A DNA stretch of 64,000 nucleotides. Origin: Seonamhaeicola sp. S2-3. GTDB taxonomy: Bacteria; Bacteroidota; Bacteroidia; Flavobacteriales; Flavobacteriaceae. The notes under the pieces are model-generated. The model did no database searches and was not told where the DNA came from. It was given only the letters and a program-made list of their open reading frames with translations. The stretch is taken from the NCBI RefSeq assembly GCF_001971785.1, contig NZ_CP019389.1, forward strand, positions 1,623,001-1,687,000. Direction: 5' to 3'. The position numbers and the translations under genes were made by a program. Shown in pieces: positions 52,583-63,175 of this stretch (the first letter of the stretch is position 1; every line of letters starts with the position of its first letter).

Positions 52583-54001
52583 ATGAAATTAATTTTTTCA
52601 ACATTGGTAATACTACTTTTATTGCCTTTAACAGTTATTTCTCAAGACAAATACAAAGTAGTTTATGATTATGGTACAGAGAATGTTTCTTACTATAAAT
52701 TAGATAAGAGTTATAATATTATAGATACTTTAAGTAATCCTAAAATTAAAAGGAACAGTTTGGTTGAAATTCAACTTAAAAACGTGAATCCATTTGCTGT
52801 AGATGTAGTAACCGATGTAAAAGAAGAAGCAGTACATCAAGCTGGTAGTAGTGGTTTTAATTTTAGTTCATTACTTGGGGGTATAAATACATTTTCTAGT
52901 GATAATTTAAACTTAAATGTTGGTAATTTACCCGCAGGAGAATTTTTTAAAAAATCTAGTTCTCGTGGTGATGGTATTACCAGAGGTTTTTCAGATTTAA
53001 ATGAAAAAACCGCCAATGTAGCAGCATTAAAAACCACTATAATGTCTAATCTTTTAAACCCAAATTTAGATAAAGAAGATATTATTGAGAGTGTTATAGA
53101 AACAGCAGGTTTACAACAAGATGCTAGATTACCAGACCCTAATGAAAATTTTTACGTGTTTTTAACGCAGTTAGAAAAAATTGTTCAAGAAGACAAAGCA
53201 GAACTTCAAAGTAATATAAATGCTATATCTAAAGAGGTAGACCAAGAAACAAATAATAGTGAGCAAGCTCTGTCTAGAGGAGCGCTTATTGAGCGTAATT
53301 ATATGATTAGCGATTTACAAAACTTATTAGGTTCTTTAAATGAATCAACCTTTCAAACGGTTGAAGATCTTAATAAAATTAAGTCCTTATACACCATGTT
53401 AGAGGCATCTAATTTTAGCAGAACCTATGATTATCAAATAGAAGCAGATAAAGTTGATGTAGAATTGAAGTTTGTGCAAAGTGCCTTTGCAAAAAGTGTT
53501 GATAGTAACAATGAAGGCAGTTTGCTTAAAACCCGAAATATAAAATTATATGCTAAAGGAGGTTTTAAAATTAATACAGGGGTTGCTCTTACACTAAATA
53601 ATTTTGGTTCAAAATCTAAAGATTATTATGTAACAGAAGATGGTGTTATTGGAGCAGATGATAATGATTATTTCACACCAAATTTAAGTACCATGATTAA
53701 TTTTTACCCTTACACCGGAGAGAATTTTAATGTTGGCGGTTCTTTTGGGTTGTCTATCCCCATTTCTGGTGAAAATAATATAAAGGGCATTAATTTCTTA
53801 TTAGGGCCCTCACTTCACTTTGGTAGTGAGAGTAGAGTATCAGTATCTGGAGGACTAGCTTATGGTCCTGTAACAAAATTAACAGATGGATTAGAAGTAG
53901 GAGACACCACCACTTTTGGCAGTATTGATAATTTCACCAAAGATGTGTATGATTTTGGATACTTCTTTGGAATTTCATTTAGTTTATTCGATTTAAATTA
54001 A
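52583..54001 (+). CDS. Exported protein of unknown function, barrel-like C-terminus
   Basis: 472 aa. Signal peptide ends TVISQ. Residues 20-80 form a beta-rich domain; 80-130 are Gly/Ser/Asn-rich (SSGFNFSSLLGGINTFSSDN); 150-300 are helical with coiled-coil potential (FLTQLEKIVQEDKAELQSNIN). From about 320 there are amphipathic Gly-rich strands (KLYAKGGFKINTGVALTL, FNVGGSFGLSIP, SRVSVSGGLAYGPV) ending FFGISFSLFDLN, as in outer-membrane proteins. I recognise no family. It sits 7 bp before the first caspase gene, so it may be a membrane partner of that system. Confidence 0.65.
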   Translation: MKLIFSTLVILLLLPLTVISQDKYKVVYDYGTENVSYYKLDKSYNIIDTLSNPKIKRNSLVEIQLKNVNPFAVDVVTDVKEEAVHQAGSSGFNFSSLLGGINTFSSDNLNLNVGNLPAGEFFKKSSSRGDGITRGFSDLNEKTANVAALKTTIMSNLLNPNLDKEDIIESVIETAGLQQDARLPDPNENFYVFLTQLEKIVQEDKAELQSNINAISKEVDQETNNSEQALSRGALIERNYMISDLQNLLGSLNESTFQTVEDLNKIKSLYTMLEASNFSRTYDYQIEADKVDVELKFVQSAFAKSVDSNNEGSLLKTRNIKLYAKGGFKINTGVALTLNNFGSKSKDYYVTEDGVIGADDNDYFTPNLSTMINFYPYTGENFNVGGSFGLSIPISGENNIKGINFLLGPSLHFGSESRVSVSGGLAYGPVTKLTDGLEVGDTTTFGSIDNFTKDVYDFGYFFGISFSLFDLN

Positions 54002-54008
54002 TCTACCT

Positions 54009-55979
54009 ATGAAAAAGATAATTTTAGCATTATTAGTTTGTTTTAGTTTTCAGTTTTTGCATGCCGAAAAGTATGCTTTAATAATAGCTGTTGGTAACTA
54101 CCCCAAAAAAACGGGTTGGAGCACTATAAGCTCTGTTAATGATGTACCACTAATAAAACAAACACTTCTTAATCAAAAATTTGAAGAAGCAAACATTACC
54201 CTTTTAATAGATGAGCAAGCCACTTATGCAGGTATAAAAGAAGCTTTAAATAACTTACTAAGTAAGGTAAAACCAGATGATATTGTAGTGATTCACTATT
54301 CAGGTCACGGGCAACAAATATTTGATGATAATGATGAAGAAATTGACGGTAAAGATGAAGCTTTAGTACCATATGATGCTTGGGTAAGATACAATAACAA
54401 TTACAAAGGAGAGCACCATTTTCGTGATGATGAATTAGGCAATTTTATAACTAAATTCAGAAATAAATTAGGCAAACAAGGTCAGCTACTTTTATTACTA
54501 GATAGTTGTCATTCGGGTTCAAGTACCCGGGGCGGAAAAGCAAGAGGAAGTGAAGCTGTTTTTGCTCCAAGCAATTGGAAACCTAACAAAAGCGGTGATG
54601 CTTCAGGAAGTGATATGACCGAAAAATCAAAAGAGAAATTACAAGATAATGCGGCACCTTTTGTGTTAATATCTGGTGCTTCGGCCAACGAATTAAATTA
54701 TGAGTATAAAGGTACAGGCTCTTTAAGTTATGCGTTTTCTAAGGCTATGAATAGTTTAGGTAGTAACTTTTCATATAACCAGTTATTTGCAAAAATTGAG
54801 AGTCAGATGAATGTAATTTCTCCAAAACAAAACCCAACCATTGAGGGCGATTTAAACGTTAAATTATTTAATAATAGCTACGTAAAACAGCAGCCTTATT
54901 ACAAAGTAAAGTCGGTTCCTAGAGCCGATATAATTAAAATTCAAGCAGGTAAAATTCAAGGGTTGTTTAAAAATACAACGGTTAATATTTTACCATCTGC
55001 AAGTACTAAAGTTGAAGAGGATAAAATCATTACAAAGGGTATCATTACCGTATCTAAATTTAACGAATCAATTATTAAACTAGATACGCCACTAGAAGAT
55101 TTTAATGAAAAAAACTATTGGGTGTTTATTGATGAACCTTCGTATGGTGATATTGCTGTTAATGTGTTTTTTGATGCATCATTAAAAGACAATACAATTA
55201 CTAATGGCATTTCAGAATTTTTATTAGAAAAAAATTTAGGTGAGGTTGTAAAAAAGATAGATTCTGCCGATGTTGTTTTGGCTGCCGAGGGTAATAATAT
55301 TACACTAAAAGCTACCAACGGATTGATTGATATTGATAAAGATGAAGAAACCAGAGGAAGCACTACGGTTGATGCTATTAACCAAAAATTGTTTGCCTTT
55401 GCACAAGGGCAATATTTAAAAAATTTAGATTTTAAAAATTATAATTATGAGTTTGAATTTAAACTCTTACCTATTGAATATGATGTATTAACCGATGCCG
55501 TTGGAGATGTTTTAGATCCTTCAATATTAACTAATGAAAATGGTACATTTCAAGTAAAACCAGAGGTTGATAATGTAGTATTACAAGTAACTAATAAGAG
55601 TGAAAGACCTCTGTATTTTAGCATTATTGAAATTAACTCAAAAGGAGAAATTTTCCCTTTTATGCCAAATGATAATTGTTCTTTAAATGATGATGAAAGA
55701 AAACTAGCTCCTGGGCAAACTATGATTTTTAAAGATTGTATTTTTTCATTTGGCCCACCATATGAGAAACTTATTTTAAAAGGATTTGCAACATCAACAC
55801 CCATAAATTTTCAACCAACTGTAGAAACCAGAGGCGATAATTCTAGAAATGCAGCTAATCCGCTAGAGACTTTTTTAGCCAATAGTTTTACACAATCTAG
55901 AGGCAGTACAGGAAAAAAATCAAGCGCTAGAATTAATGGTTACAGTACAGAGTTTGTTTATGAAATAGTCAAAGAATAA
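54009..55979 (+). CDS. Exported caspase-like protease with DUF4384-like C-terminus
   Basis: 656 aa. Signal peptide ends FLHAE. The C14 caspase domain (about 20-285) has the dyad H100 in HYSGHGQQ and C167 in LLLDSCHSG; an acidic loop (DDNDEEIDGKDEA) follows the His, as in calcium-responsive metacaspases. The middle is beta-rich. Residues about 540-625 (VVLQVTNKSERPLYFSIIEI, GEIFPFMPNDN, LAPGQTMIF) resemble DUF4384. It would cut after basic or acidic residues outside the cytoplasm; specificity unknown. Fourth gene of the operon. Confidence 0.88.
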   Translation: MKKIILALLVCFSFQFLHAEKYALIIAVGNYPKKTGWSTISSVNDVPLIKQTLLNQKFEEANITLLIDEQATYAGIKEALNNLLSKVKPDDIVVIHYSGHGQQIFDDNDEEIDGKDEALVPYDAWVRYNNNYKGEHHFRDDELGNFITKFRNKLGKQGQLLLLLDSCHSGSSTRGGKARGSEAVFAPSNWKPNKSGDASGSDMTEKSKEKLQDNAAPFVLISGASANELNYEYKGTGSLSYAFSKAMNSLGSNFSYNQLFAKIESQMNVISPKQNPTIEGDLNVKLFNNSYVKQQPYYKVKSVPRADIIKIQAGKIQGLFKNTTVNILPSASTKVEEDKIITKGIITVSKFNESIIKLDTPLEDFNEKNYWVFIDEPSYGDIAVNVFFDASLKDNTITNGISEFLLEKNLGEVVKKIDSADVVLAAEGNNITLKATNGLIDIDKDEETRGSTTVDAINQKLFAFAQGQYLKNLDFKNYNYEFEFKLLPIEYDVLTDAVGDVLDPSILTNENGTFQVKPEVDNVVLQVTNKSERPLYFSIIEINSKGEIFPFMPNDNCSLNDDERKLAPGQTMIFKDCIFSFGPPYEKLILKGFATSTPINFQPTVETRGDNSRNAANPLETFLANSFTQSRGSTGKKSSARINGYSTEFVYEIVKE

Positions 55980-56041
55980 TAGTTTCTTTAGTACCTAATA
56001 ATTAGGTATGTAATTTCAAGAAACTTTTTAAATTAAATTGT

Positions 56042-59038
56042 ATGAAACATTTTTTAACTGTGTTTTTTTCTCTTGCAGTACTTATGGGGTTAGCTCAAGA
56101 GGGAGAACGTGGATCTATTCCTAAAAAAACTAATACAATTTCTGAAGGCGTTAAACATGCTTTGGTAGTAGGGATATCTGAGTATCATGAAGCGAGTTTG
56201 CGCCTTAACTATGCTAAAAATGATGCCGCTTTATTTAAAGATTATCTTTTGCTTTCTGAAAACATTCCAGCAGAAAATATTGCCTATTTGGTAGATGAAG
56301 ATGCTGTATCAATTAATATTTTAAGGTCTTTGAAAAAGTTATTACAAAATACTCAATCTGGAGATGTAGTTTATATATACTTTGCAGGTCATGGTGATGT
56401 GGTTGATGATTTTGGTGAAAAAGAAGGGTTTCTTTTAGCAGCCGATGCCAATGCTAATCAAGAATATTATGCAGGTGGCGTAGTACCTTTAGCTTTATTG
56501 AATAATAAAGTTGTTGGTAAAATGGCAGCAAATAACGTTAAAGTTATTCTTATTCTAGATGCTTGTAGGTCTGGATTTATCTTTCAGGAAGGAACACAAA
56601 AAAATATGGGAACCATTCAAGCCATGTTTGAAAATTCAACTAAAATTCTAAGCTGTGGCCCCAATGAATTATCCTATGAAAGCAGTGATATTAGTCATGG
56701 GTATTTTACCTATTACTTGGTAAAAGGTCTTTTAGGAAAAGCCGATAGTAATACCGATAATAATTTGCAGTATAGGGAGTTAGATGATTATTTGTATGAT
56801 AATGTATCAGCTACCGTTTCTAAAAAACACAAGCAAAGTCAAACCCCAGTTTTAAGAACTCAAAACGATAGGTTAGTATTAAAACCTGTTAATATTGCCG
56901 ATAATAATATTGATATTGAATCTTTTAAAAATAACATTAATAGCAGTACTGCAATAGCTTCGGTAAGAGGCGTTAATTCAGAGAAAACCCCAGAGGTAGC
57001 AGGAGTTATTAAAAGTTTTAATACGGCTATTACTAAAAAGAACTACTATGGTAAGCCAACAAGTGCCTTAGAACTTTATAAGAATGCTTCTAAAAACAGC
57101 GCATTTACTGATGGTTTATTGTTTAAAATGGAATCTGAATTAATTAAAGAGTTATCAACTTCGGCTCAACAATTAATCAATAAATATATTAGTGGTTCTT
57201 CTGTTTTACCACAAGGAAGCGAATTTAGTAAACAAGCAAAGCATCTTGAAATTTGCTTAGAATTAATGGGTGAAGATGATTTTCTTTACGATAGGGTGTA
57301 TTCTAGTAAACTTATGTTAGATGCTTATGCCATTATACAAAGCAAAAATTATAGTGCATACAATGTTGCTAAGAAAAAACTAAAAGAAGCTTTAAAAGTT
57401 CAATCTAGAGCAGCTTACATACATAATGCTCTAGGCATGGTGTATAATTATCAACAAGTATATGATAGTGCTCATTATCATTATAAAGAAGCAAAAGAAC
57501 TCATTACAACTTGGGCAACACCAATAAAAAATATAGGAGTTAATCTTTTAGAGCAATACCAATATGACGAAGCCAAAGAATACCTTGATTCATCATTAGG
57601 TATGACTGGTTCTAACGAAGATTCTTTCATTAAATTAGGAATAATTAATGAAAATCAAGGTAAATATAAACTAGCAGAAAGTTATTATAAAAAGGCTTTA
57701 GAAATTAATCCTAAAAACACAATTGCTCTAAAAAAGATGAGCGATATCTATGAGTTAAAAGGAAATTTAAAAAATGCTGCTATATGGTATAATAAAGCTT
57801 TTGAGTTAGACTCCTTGAAAACCATTATTGAAACAGGACTTAATGCATATATTGATAATAATAATGTAGATAACAAAACAGCAGAACAACTTTTTTTAAA
57901 TGCTATTGATTTACAACCAAACACATCGGTAGTTTATTGTGAATATGCAGATTATTTAAGAACTAATAAAACAAATAAAAACAGATTGAGTTATGCCGAT
58001 TCATTATATGGTTTATCCATAAAAAAAGATCCACATAACACATGGGCTTATGCAGGAAGAGGTAGGTTATATTACAACATGCGAAATGCCAAGAAAGCCA
58101 AACAATCGTTTGAAGAAGGTATAGCAAAGAACCCTAATAAACCTTTGTCTTACTACTATTATGCAGAGTATTTTAAAAATGTTTTTAAAAATAACCAGTA
58201 CGCAGAACCTTTTTACTTGAAGGCCATAAAAAAAGATAAATATTTTATTCCAGCGTATAGTGGTCTAGTAGAAATTTATAATGAACAGAAGCAATACAGT
58301 AAATCTATTACTTTATTGAATAACATGATTAAAACCACACCAGAGGCGCCAGATTTTTGGAATCTTTTGGGAGATACCTATTATGTAAAAGGAGCTTATT
58401 TAGATGCTATAAATGCTTTTAAAGAAGCTGTGAAATTAGATGAATCTTACTCAAAGAGTTATGTAAATTTGGGGTATAGCGAATTACATTCTAACAATTT
58501 TGAAGCTGCCAAAACGTATTATCATAAAGCTTTAGATAGTAACCCTGTAAAGAACAAATCGTCAGATATTGCTGCTCATATTGTATCAATGGCTAAGAAT
58601 AAAAATAGATTTGGAACACCGCAAGAAACTAAAGACTTATTTAAACTTGCCTATGATATTGATGTTTCTGGAAACTCAGGAATACCTTATTCAGCATGTT
58701 TGTATATAAATTCAGAACCCAATTTAGCTTTTAAAATTGCAGAGAGTACTTATAAAAAAGTAAAAGGAATAAATTTAGAAACCAATGTTTTAAAGCTTTT
58801 GGTTAAATGCTCCATTGATAATAATGATAGTGTTAATGCAGATAAATATTTTAAAATATTAAGTACTGTAAATAAATCTCCAGATTTACTATTGGCGGGT
58901 ATTTATTATATTTTTAAAGGCGATGTTAATAGAGGATATGCCTTAATAGATAAAACAAACCCGTTAATATTAAGGTCTCCCAAACTAAAAGAAATGTATA
59001 GTATGGAAACCATTCAAAAGTATATTTTTAAAAATTAA
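56042..59038 (+). CDS. Exported caspase-like protease with TPR repeats
   Basis: 998 aa. Signal peptide ends MGLAQ. The caspase domain (about 35-280) has H117 in YFAGHGDV and C175 in LILDACRSG, and includes the usual SIxNELSYE-like strand (CGPNELSYESSDISHGYFTYYL). From about 340 to 860 there are tetratricopeptide repeats, for example DSFIKLGIINENQGKYKLAE and YVNLGYSELHSNNFEAAKTY. TPRs suggest assembly with other proteins. Last gene of the plus-strand operon, converging on the propeller caspase gene. Confidence 0.88.
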   Translation: MKHFLTVFFSLAVLMGLAQEGERGSIPKKTNTISEGVKHALVVGISEYHEASLRLNYAKNDAALFKDYLLLSENIPAENIAYLVDEDAVSINILRSLKKLLQNTQSGDVVYIYFAGHGDVVDDFGEKEGFLLAADANANQEYYAGGVVPLALLNNKVVGKMAANNVKVILILDACRSGFIFQEGTQKNMGTIQAMFENSTKILSCGPNELSYESSDISHGYFTYYLVKGLLGKADSNTDNNLQYRELDDYLYDNVSATVSKKHKQSQTPVLRTQNDRLVLKPVNIADNNIDIESFKNNINSSTAIASVRGVNSEKTPEVAGVIKSFNTAITKKNYYGKPTSALELYKNASKNSAFTDGLLFKMESELIKELSTSAQQLINKYISGSSVLPQGSEFSKQAKHLEICLELMGEDDFLYDRVYSSKLMLDAYAIIQSKNYSAYNVAKKKLKEALKVQSRAAYIHNALGMVYNYQQVYDSAHYHYKEAKELITTWATPIKNIGVNLLEQYQYDEAKEYLDSSLGMTGSNEDSFIKLGIINENQGKYKLAESYYKKALEINPKNTIALKKMSDIYELKGNLKNAAIWYNKAFELDSLKTIIETGLNAYIDNNNVDNKTAEQLFLNAIDLQPNTSVVYCEYADYLRTNKTNKNRLSYADSLYGLSIKKDPHNTWAYAGRGRLYYNMRNAKKAKQSFEEGIAKNPNKPLSYYYYAEYFKNVFKNNQYAEPFYLKAIKKDKYFIPAYSGLVEIYNEQKQYSKSITLLNNMIKTTPEAPDFWNLLGDTYYVKGAYLDAINAFKEAVKLDESYSKSYVNLGYSELHSNNFEAAKTYYHKALDSNPVKNKSSDIAAHIVSMAKNKNRFGTPQETKDLFKLAYDIDVSGNSGIPYSACLYINSEPNLAFKIAESTYKKVKGINLETNVLKLLVKCSIDNNDSVNADKYFKILSTVNKSPDLLLAGIYYIFKGDVNRGYALIDKTNPLILRSPKLKEMYSMETIQKYIFKN

Positions 59039-59050
59039 TGGTTGCCTTTG

Positions 59051-59084
59051 TGTGGTTTAAATTTAAGTTATTACCACATTTTTA
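59051..59084. terminator. Shared hairpin between convergent caspase genes
   Basis: TGTGGT (59051-59056) and ACCACA (59073-59078) pair and are followed by TTTTT on the plus strand. It lies in the 32-bp gap between the two caspase operons, overlapping the stop of the minus gene. The stem is short, so termination is only likely. Confidence 0.5.
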
Positions 59085-62000
59085 AGTTAGAATTTGGGTT
59101 TAATTCTCGTAAATCAGGAACTTGTTTTCCGTTGGTAGTTATCATGACATCTTTAAGCAGTTCTTCAATATTTTCTGGGGTAATATGTATTGATTTCTGT
59201 AAATCTTTTTCGTCAATAAAAAGACCATTACCATTTAACTCTTTCTTTAGTAATTTTATATAGGCCGATGTAAAAGCTCCATTTCCCAATTCTTTGTTTT
59301 CATAGGCCACATCTTCGCCAGAGGAAGCAGAAATGATTGTAATACCACTAGTAGATAAAAAATCTTTAAACAAAGATGATATTATTTCAGAGACTTTAAA
59401 TTTAGAGTTTTTACTAGTTTTTCTAGATTTTGAACCACGTTCATTGTTGCTATTAGTATGAATTACATCAATTTCAGAAGTTTCTATATCTAAGGTATTT
59501 CCAGAATGGCAAGAATCTATTAAAAGTAATATGTTTTTAGAGTTAGATTTGTTTAAACTTTCTATAATAGTGTTTAAAGAAACTCCTTTTTTGGTTACGT
59601 TATTAAAATCCATATCATGAGGCGCAAAGTAGTAGTTTAAGTCTTTATCTAAAACCCCATGACCCGCAAGAAATACTATAATTTGGTCGTTGCTTTTAGC
59701 TTTTTTAAGAAACTTAATTAAAGCCAATTTAATATTATTGTTTGTAGCATTTGCATTAATAATATGTTTTATATGTGTTTGTTTAAATGAAAAAGGCGCA
59801 TTTTTTTCTAACAATTCATTAGAGTCAAAGAGGTCTTCTTCTACCAATGGGGGAGTAGATTTAATCCAAAAAGGAATGTTGTTAAACCAGCTAAAGGCAA
59901 ATGCATTATTAACAACAACACTATCTTTTAATATTCCTTCTAAATTATAAGTTTCAACTTTATAGTTTTTTAGAGTATCTACATTTAAAAAAGATATAGT
60001 TTCACCATCATTTGAAATAAAGAATTCTGTATTATAATCAAAAGTTTTTTTAATATTTAGTTTAACAGGAGTAGGAGCGTTATTTGTTAAATCAACCCAA
60101 AATAAATCTATATAATCTGCATAAATTAGGTAATTACCATTGTTAGAAATGGCTTTAAATTGAGGTACTGTTCCATAAACGGTGTCGAATGTTTTTTGTC
60201 CGTTTTCAAAAACTTCAACAACATCAATTTTAAACTTAATTGTATTAGAAACAGACTTGTTTGTTTTTCCTATTTCTAAAATACCGTAGTTGTTACTGCC
60301 ATTAAATTTAGATGAAAATTGCACCCAATTATTATTGACTGTTAATTTAGGCGCTCCTTTTATTTGGGTAAAAGGCAGTTTTATTTTTTTTAATTGTTTT
60401 GATGAAAACGTAAATTGGTAATAGTCATTATTTTTATCTATAATATAAAATCCAGAGTTATCGGGGTTAATAAAAACTACTTTATTAGTAGCAACAAAGG
60501 GCATTTTAAAGCCTTTAGGTACGTTTAGTTTTTCGGTAGTTTTTTTATTAAAATCCCAAAGGAAAAAGTCATCATTATTTTCTTCTAACCAAATTGTTCT
60601 ATCGGCACTTACTGCATATAAATTACCAGCACCTTTATAGTTTCCAAAATATTTATTTACAGATTTAACAGGCTCATTAGCATTAAATAAGGAGAATTGA
60701 TTACCAAAAAATTTAGTTTTATATTCAAACATATCTTTTTTAGGTAGTTCTCCATAAATCTTAGCAATATCAAAAGCATCTTTATCGGCAAAGGTTAAAT
60801 TAAAATCAGCTTGTTGGTATTCTGAAACACCTATTGAAAGCACATATAATTCTGGAGGCAATAGATTTTTTTCTGCTTTAGAACGTTTAATTTCAGTGCT
60901 GTTTTGTTGGTTTTTAGCTTTAATGTTAAGTGCTTTTTTTAAAGCGTTTACATATTGCATGTTTGGTGTTCCAAATATATTTAACACCTTCTCAGGGTTA
61001 AAATAAAGGGTTTCAGCTTCATCTATAGGGATAACTTTATTGTCTTTATATGCTGTGAAAAAATCTTCTGAATTAACGTTACTAAAAAAGTAGCCATTAC
61101 TATCAATAAAAGCATGTGTGTTTTTATTTGGGTGTATCATTACCCCAATTTCCTTTAGGGTATTTGTGTTATATATTGAAATTTTACCATTACTAAAAGT
61201 AATCATTAGCTTGTCTCCCTTTTGGTTTAATGATACTCTAATTGGAAATTCAGATTGGTGAAATTGTAATGTTTTTTTGTTAAAAAGGAGACCAAAACCA
61301 TCTGCTATCATTGCTACATTATCATTAGCATAAGCTACATCTGTTATATAAACACAGTCTGTTTTTTGACTTTTATATTTTGAAGTGGCTGCATCAAATT
61401 CAATAATAACAGACTCTTTGTTGCATTTATTTATATCTAATTCATAATATGAATTACTAATTATAAATGAATTATTTTCAATACTAAATAGTTTAAATTT
61501 TCCATCAATTAAAGGGGTGCTAAAAACAACTTTTTGTGTTTTAATTTCTTGAATTTCAGCTAAGTTTTCTGAATTTATAGTTAACAAGAAGTCTCCGTTA
61601 TTAGATAGTTTTCCAAACTTGTATTTGCCTTTTAAAACATTTAGTTTATTGTTGCTTAATAATACAAATTCTTGAGGCTCTGTATGACCACCATTACTAT
61701 ATAAGCGCTTGCTTAATAGAAGCAGGTTCTTAGAATTGTTATAGTCTAAAATGGTAGTGTAATTTCTGTTTTCTTCAGCTATTTTTTCAACTTTGTCTTT
61801 TATAAAATCATAGGTGTAAAAACCGTAATCTTGATTGTATTCATCAAGTTTTTTGTATCCATAAAACGGATGAATACCAGTAAGTTTATTAATATTAAAA
61901 GTGGTATTTGTAAACTCTACAGTACTGTGTTTTGCTTCTAAATAATTGGTGAAATCTAATTTGTTAAACCTATTATTAAAGGTACCTGTTTCAAAATATT

Positions 62001-63174
62001 TTATTTGATGCTCATAGCTAGTAAGGAGATTTTTTTGCAACTCATTACCCATAACCATCCAATTGTTATTTGGTAAAAAGGTTCCAGAATAAAACTTAAC
62101 AGATTCTTTTGGGACTTGTTTTGTGAAGACTTTTGAATCAATATCATAAACACTAAAGCTATTTATACTGTTAAAATTAGCGTTAAAAGGCTCAAAAAAC
62201 ACATACTCGTTTTTTTGCTTAATTAAAAGGCACTGTGTAGTTCCGTTTTTTGTTTTAGGTATCTCTGCGCTAAACTTACCATGTTCTTTTTTTATAAGTA
62301 TTGGGTTATAGGGTAATGTTGAATTTGAACTTATAGCAATATGGTAAGCGCTCTCTGTATTAAAAGTATTTACGTTTGTAAACCTGCCTAAAATATTTTC
62401 TATTGAAAAAACAGGATTAGTAAATTCTGGGTTTTTACTTAAGTTATATATGTGGGTTTTATTGTTTTTTGTATCTGTATTAACAGAAAATAGTTCGTCT
62501 GTGTTATTATCAAAAAACAGATGAATGATTACTTGTGTTTCTGGAACGGGTAAATTAATTATTTCCTCAGCAGTTTTAGTATTTATAACTACTAGGTTTT
62601 GTTGTATACTTAATTTATTTTCAACATATGCTATTGTAAAATGGTTTTTGTTGGTGGCTGCAATTTCAACGTTGTTTTTAGGGTAGGCAGCGGTTATTTT
62701 TTTAAAATTTTTGTCAAAAACTTCAAGAATATATAGGTATTGGTTTTTAGACTTGGCTATAATAATATCTTCCTGTTTACCAATAAAACTACCGCTTAGG
62801 TTTTTTTTAAGTATTACTTTATTATCGTATAGCCTTATGCCAATTAAAGAATCTGTTTTCCCATCGCTAAACATGTGTTTTTGATTAAAAAGCAACAAAG
62901 AATCATGCTTGAGTAATCGCATGTTTTCAATAGGTATGCCAGATGCTTTTCTAAGTGTTTTATGGTATGAATAATTGCTGGTGTTGTACATTAATATTTT
63001 TCCAGAATTATCGGCAGAAATAAAATATTTGCCATCTTCTGTAGAAATAATTTCGGTAAGAGATGCAGCATGATAGTCTTTTAAGCTAACAGAAATATTG
63101 TTATTAACTTGTGAAAAGCTCAACATTGCAATGATGTTGAATAGGAAAGCAAACGTAATTTTTAAATATCTCAT
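59071..63174 (-). CDS. Exported beta-propeller caspase with interrupted caspase fold
   Basis: 1367 aa from ATG 63174 (an earlier in-frame ATG would overlap the upstream gene). Signal peptide ends MLSFSQ. The first 770 residues are WD40/propeller-like repeats (LTEIISTEDGKYFISADNSG). The caspase domain starts at about 776 (LYVLSIGVSEYQQADFNLTF), breaks off at about 815, and resumes at about 1135 (NATNNNIKLALIKFL) with His in VFLAGHGVLD (about 1172) and Cys in LLIDSCHSG (about 1222). The intervening 320 residues look like another propeller. In the two other caspases of this locus the distance from the first strand to His is about 77 residues, here about 390. Confidence 0.85.
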   Translation of the reverse strand: MRYLKITFAFLFNIIAMLSFSQVNNNISVSLKDYHAASLTEIISTEDGKYFISADNSGKILMYNTSNYSYHKTLRKASGIPIENMRLLKHDSLLLFNQKHMFSDGKTDSLIGIRLYDNKVILKKNLSGSFIGKQEDIIIAKSKNQYLYILEVFDKNFKKITAAYPKNNVEIAATNKNHFTIAYVENKLSIQQNLVVINTKTAEEIINLPVPETQVIIHLFFDNNTDELFSVNTDTKNNKTHIYNLSKNPEFTNPVFSIENILGRFTNVNTFNTESAYHIAISSNSTLPYNPILIKKEHGKFSAEIPKTKNGTTQCLLIKQKNEYVFFEPFNANFNSINSFSVYDIDSKVFTKQVPKESVKFYSGTFLPNNNWMVMGNELQKNLLTSYEHQIKYFETGTFNNRFNKLDFTNYLEAKHSTVEFTNTTFNINKLTGIHPFYGYKKLDEYNQDYGFYTYDFIKDKVEKIAEENRNYTTILDYNNSKNLLLLSKRLYSNGGHTEPQEFVLLSNNKLNVLKGKYKFGKLSNNGDFLLTINSENLAEIQEIKTQKVVFSTPLIDGKFKLFSIENNSFIISNSYYELDINKCNKESVIIEFDAATSKYKSQKTDCVYITDVAYANDNVAMIADGFGLLFNKKTLQFHQSEFPIRVSLNQKGDKLMITFSNGKISIYNTNTLKEIGVMIHPNKNTHAFIDSNGYFFSNVNSEDFFTAYKDNKVIPIDEAETLYFNPEKVLNIFGTPNMQYVNALKKALNIKAKNQQNSTEIKRSKAEKNLLPPELYVLSIGVSEYQQADFNLTFADKDAFDIAKIYGELPKKDMFEYKTKFFGNQFSLFNANEPVKSVNKYFGNYKGAGNLYAVSADRTIWLEENNDDFFLWDFNKKTTEKLNVPKGFKMPFVATNKVVFINPDNSGFYIIDKNNDYYQFTFSSKQLKKIKLPFTQIKGAPKLTVNNNWVQFSSKFNGSNNYGILEIGKTNKSVSNTIKFKIDVVEVFENGQKTFDTVYGTVPQFKAISNNGNYLIYADYIDLFWVDLTNNAPTPVKLNIKKTFDYNTEFFISNDGETISFLNVDTLKNYKVETYNLEGILKDSVVVNNAFAFSWFNNIPFWIKSTPPLVEEDLFDSNELLEKNAPFSFKQTHIKHIINANATNNNIKLALIKFLKKAKSNDQIIVFLAGHGVLDKDLNYYFAPHDMDFNNVTKKGVSLNTIIESLNKSNSKNILLLIDSCHSGNTLDIETSEIDVIHTNSNNERGSKSRKTSKNSKFKVSEIISSLFKDFLSTSGITIISASSGEDVAYENKELGNGAFTSAYIKLLKKELNGNGLFIDEKDLQKSIHITPENIEELLKDVMITTNGKQVPDLRELNPNSNLKMW

Positions 63175-63175
63175 A

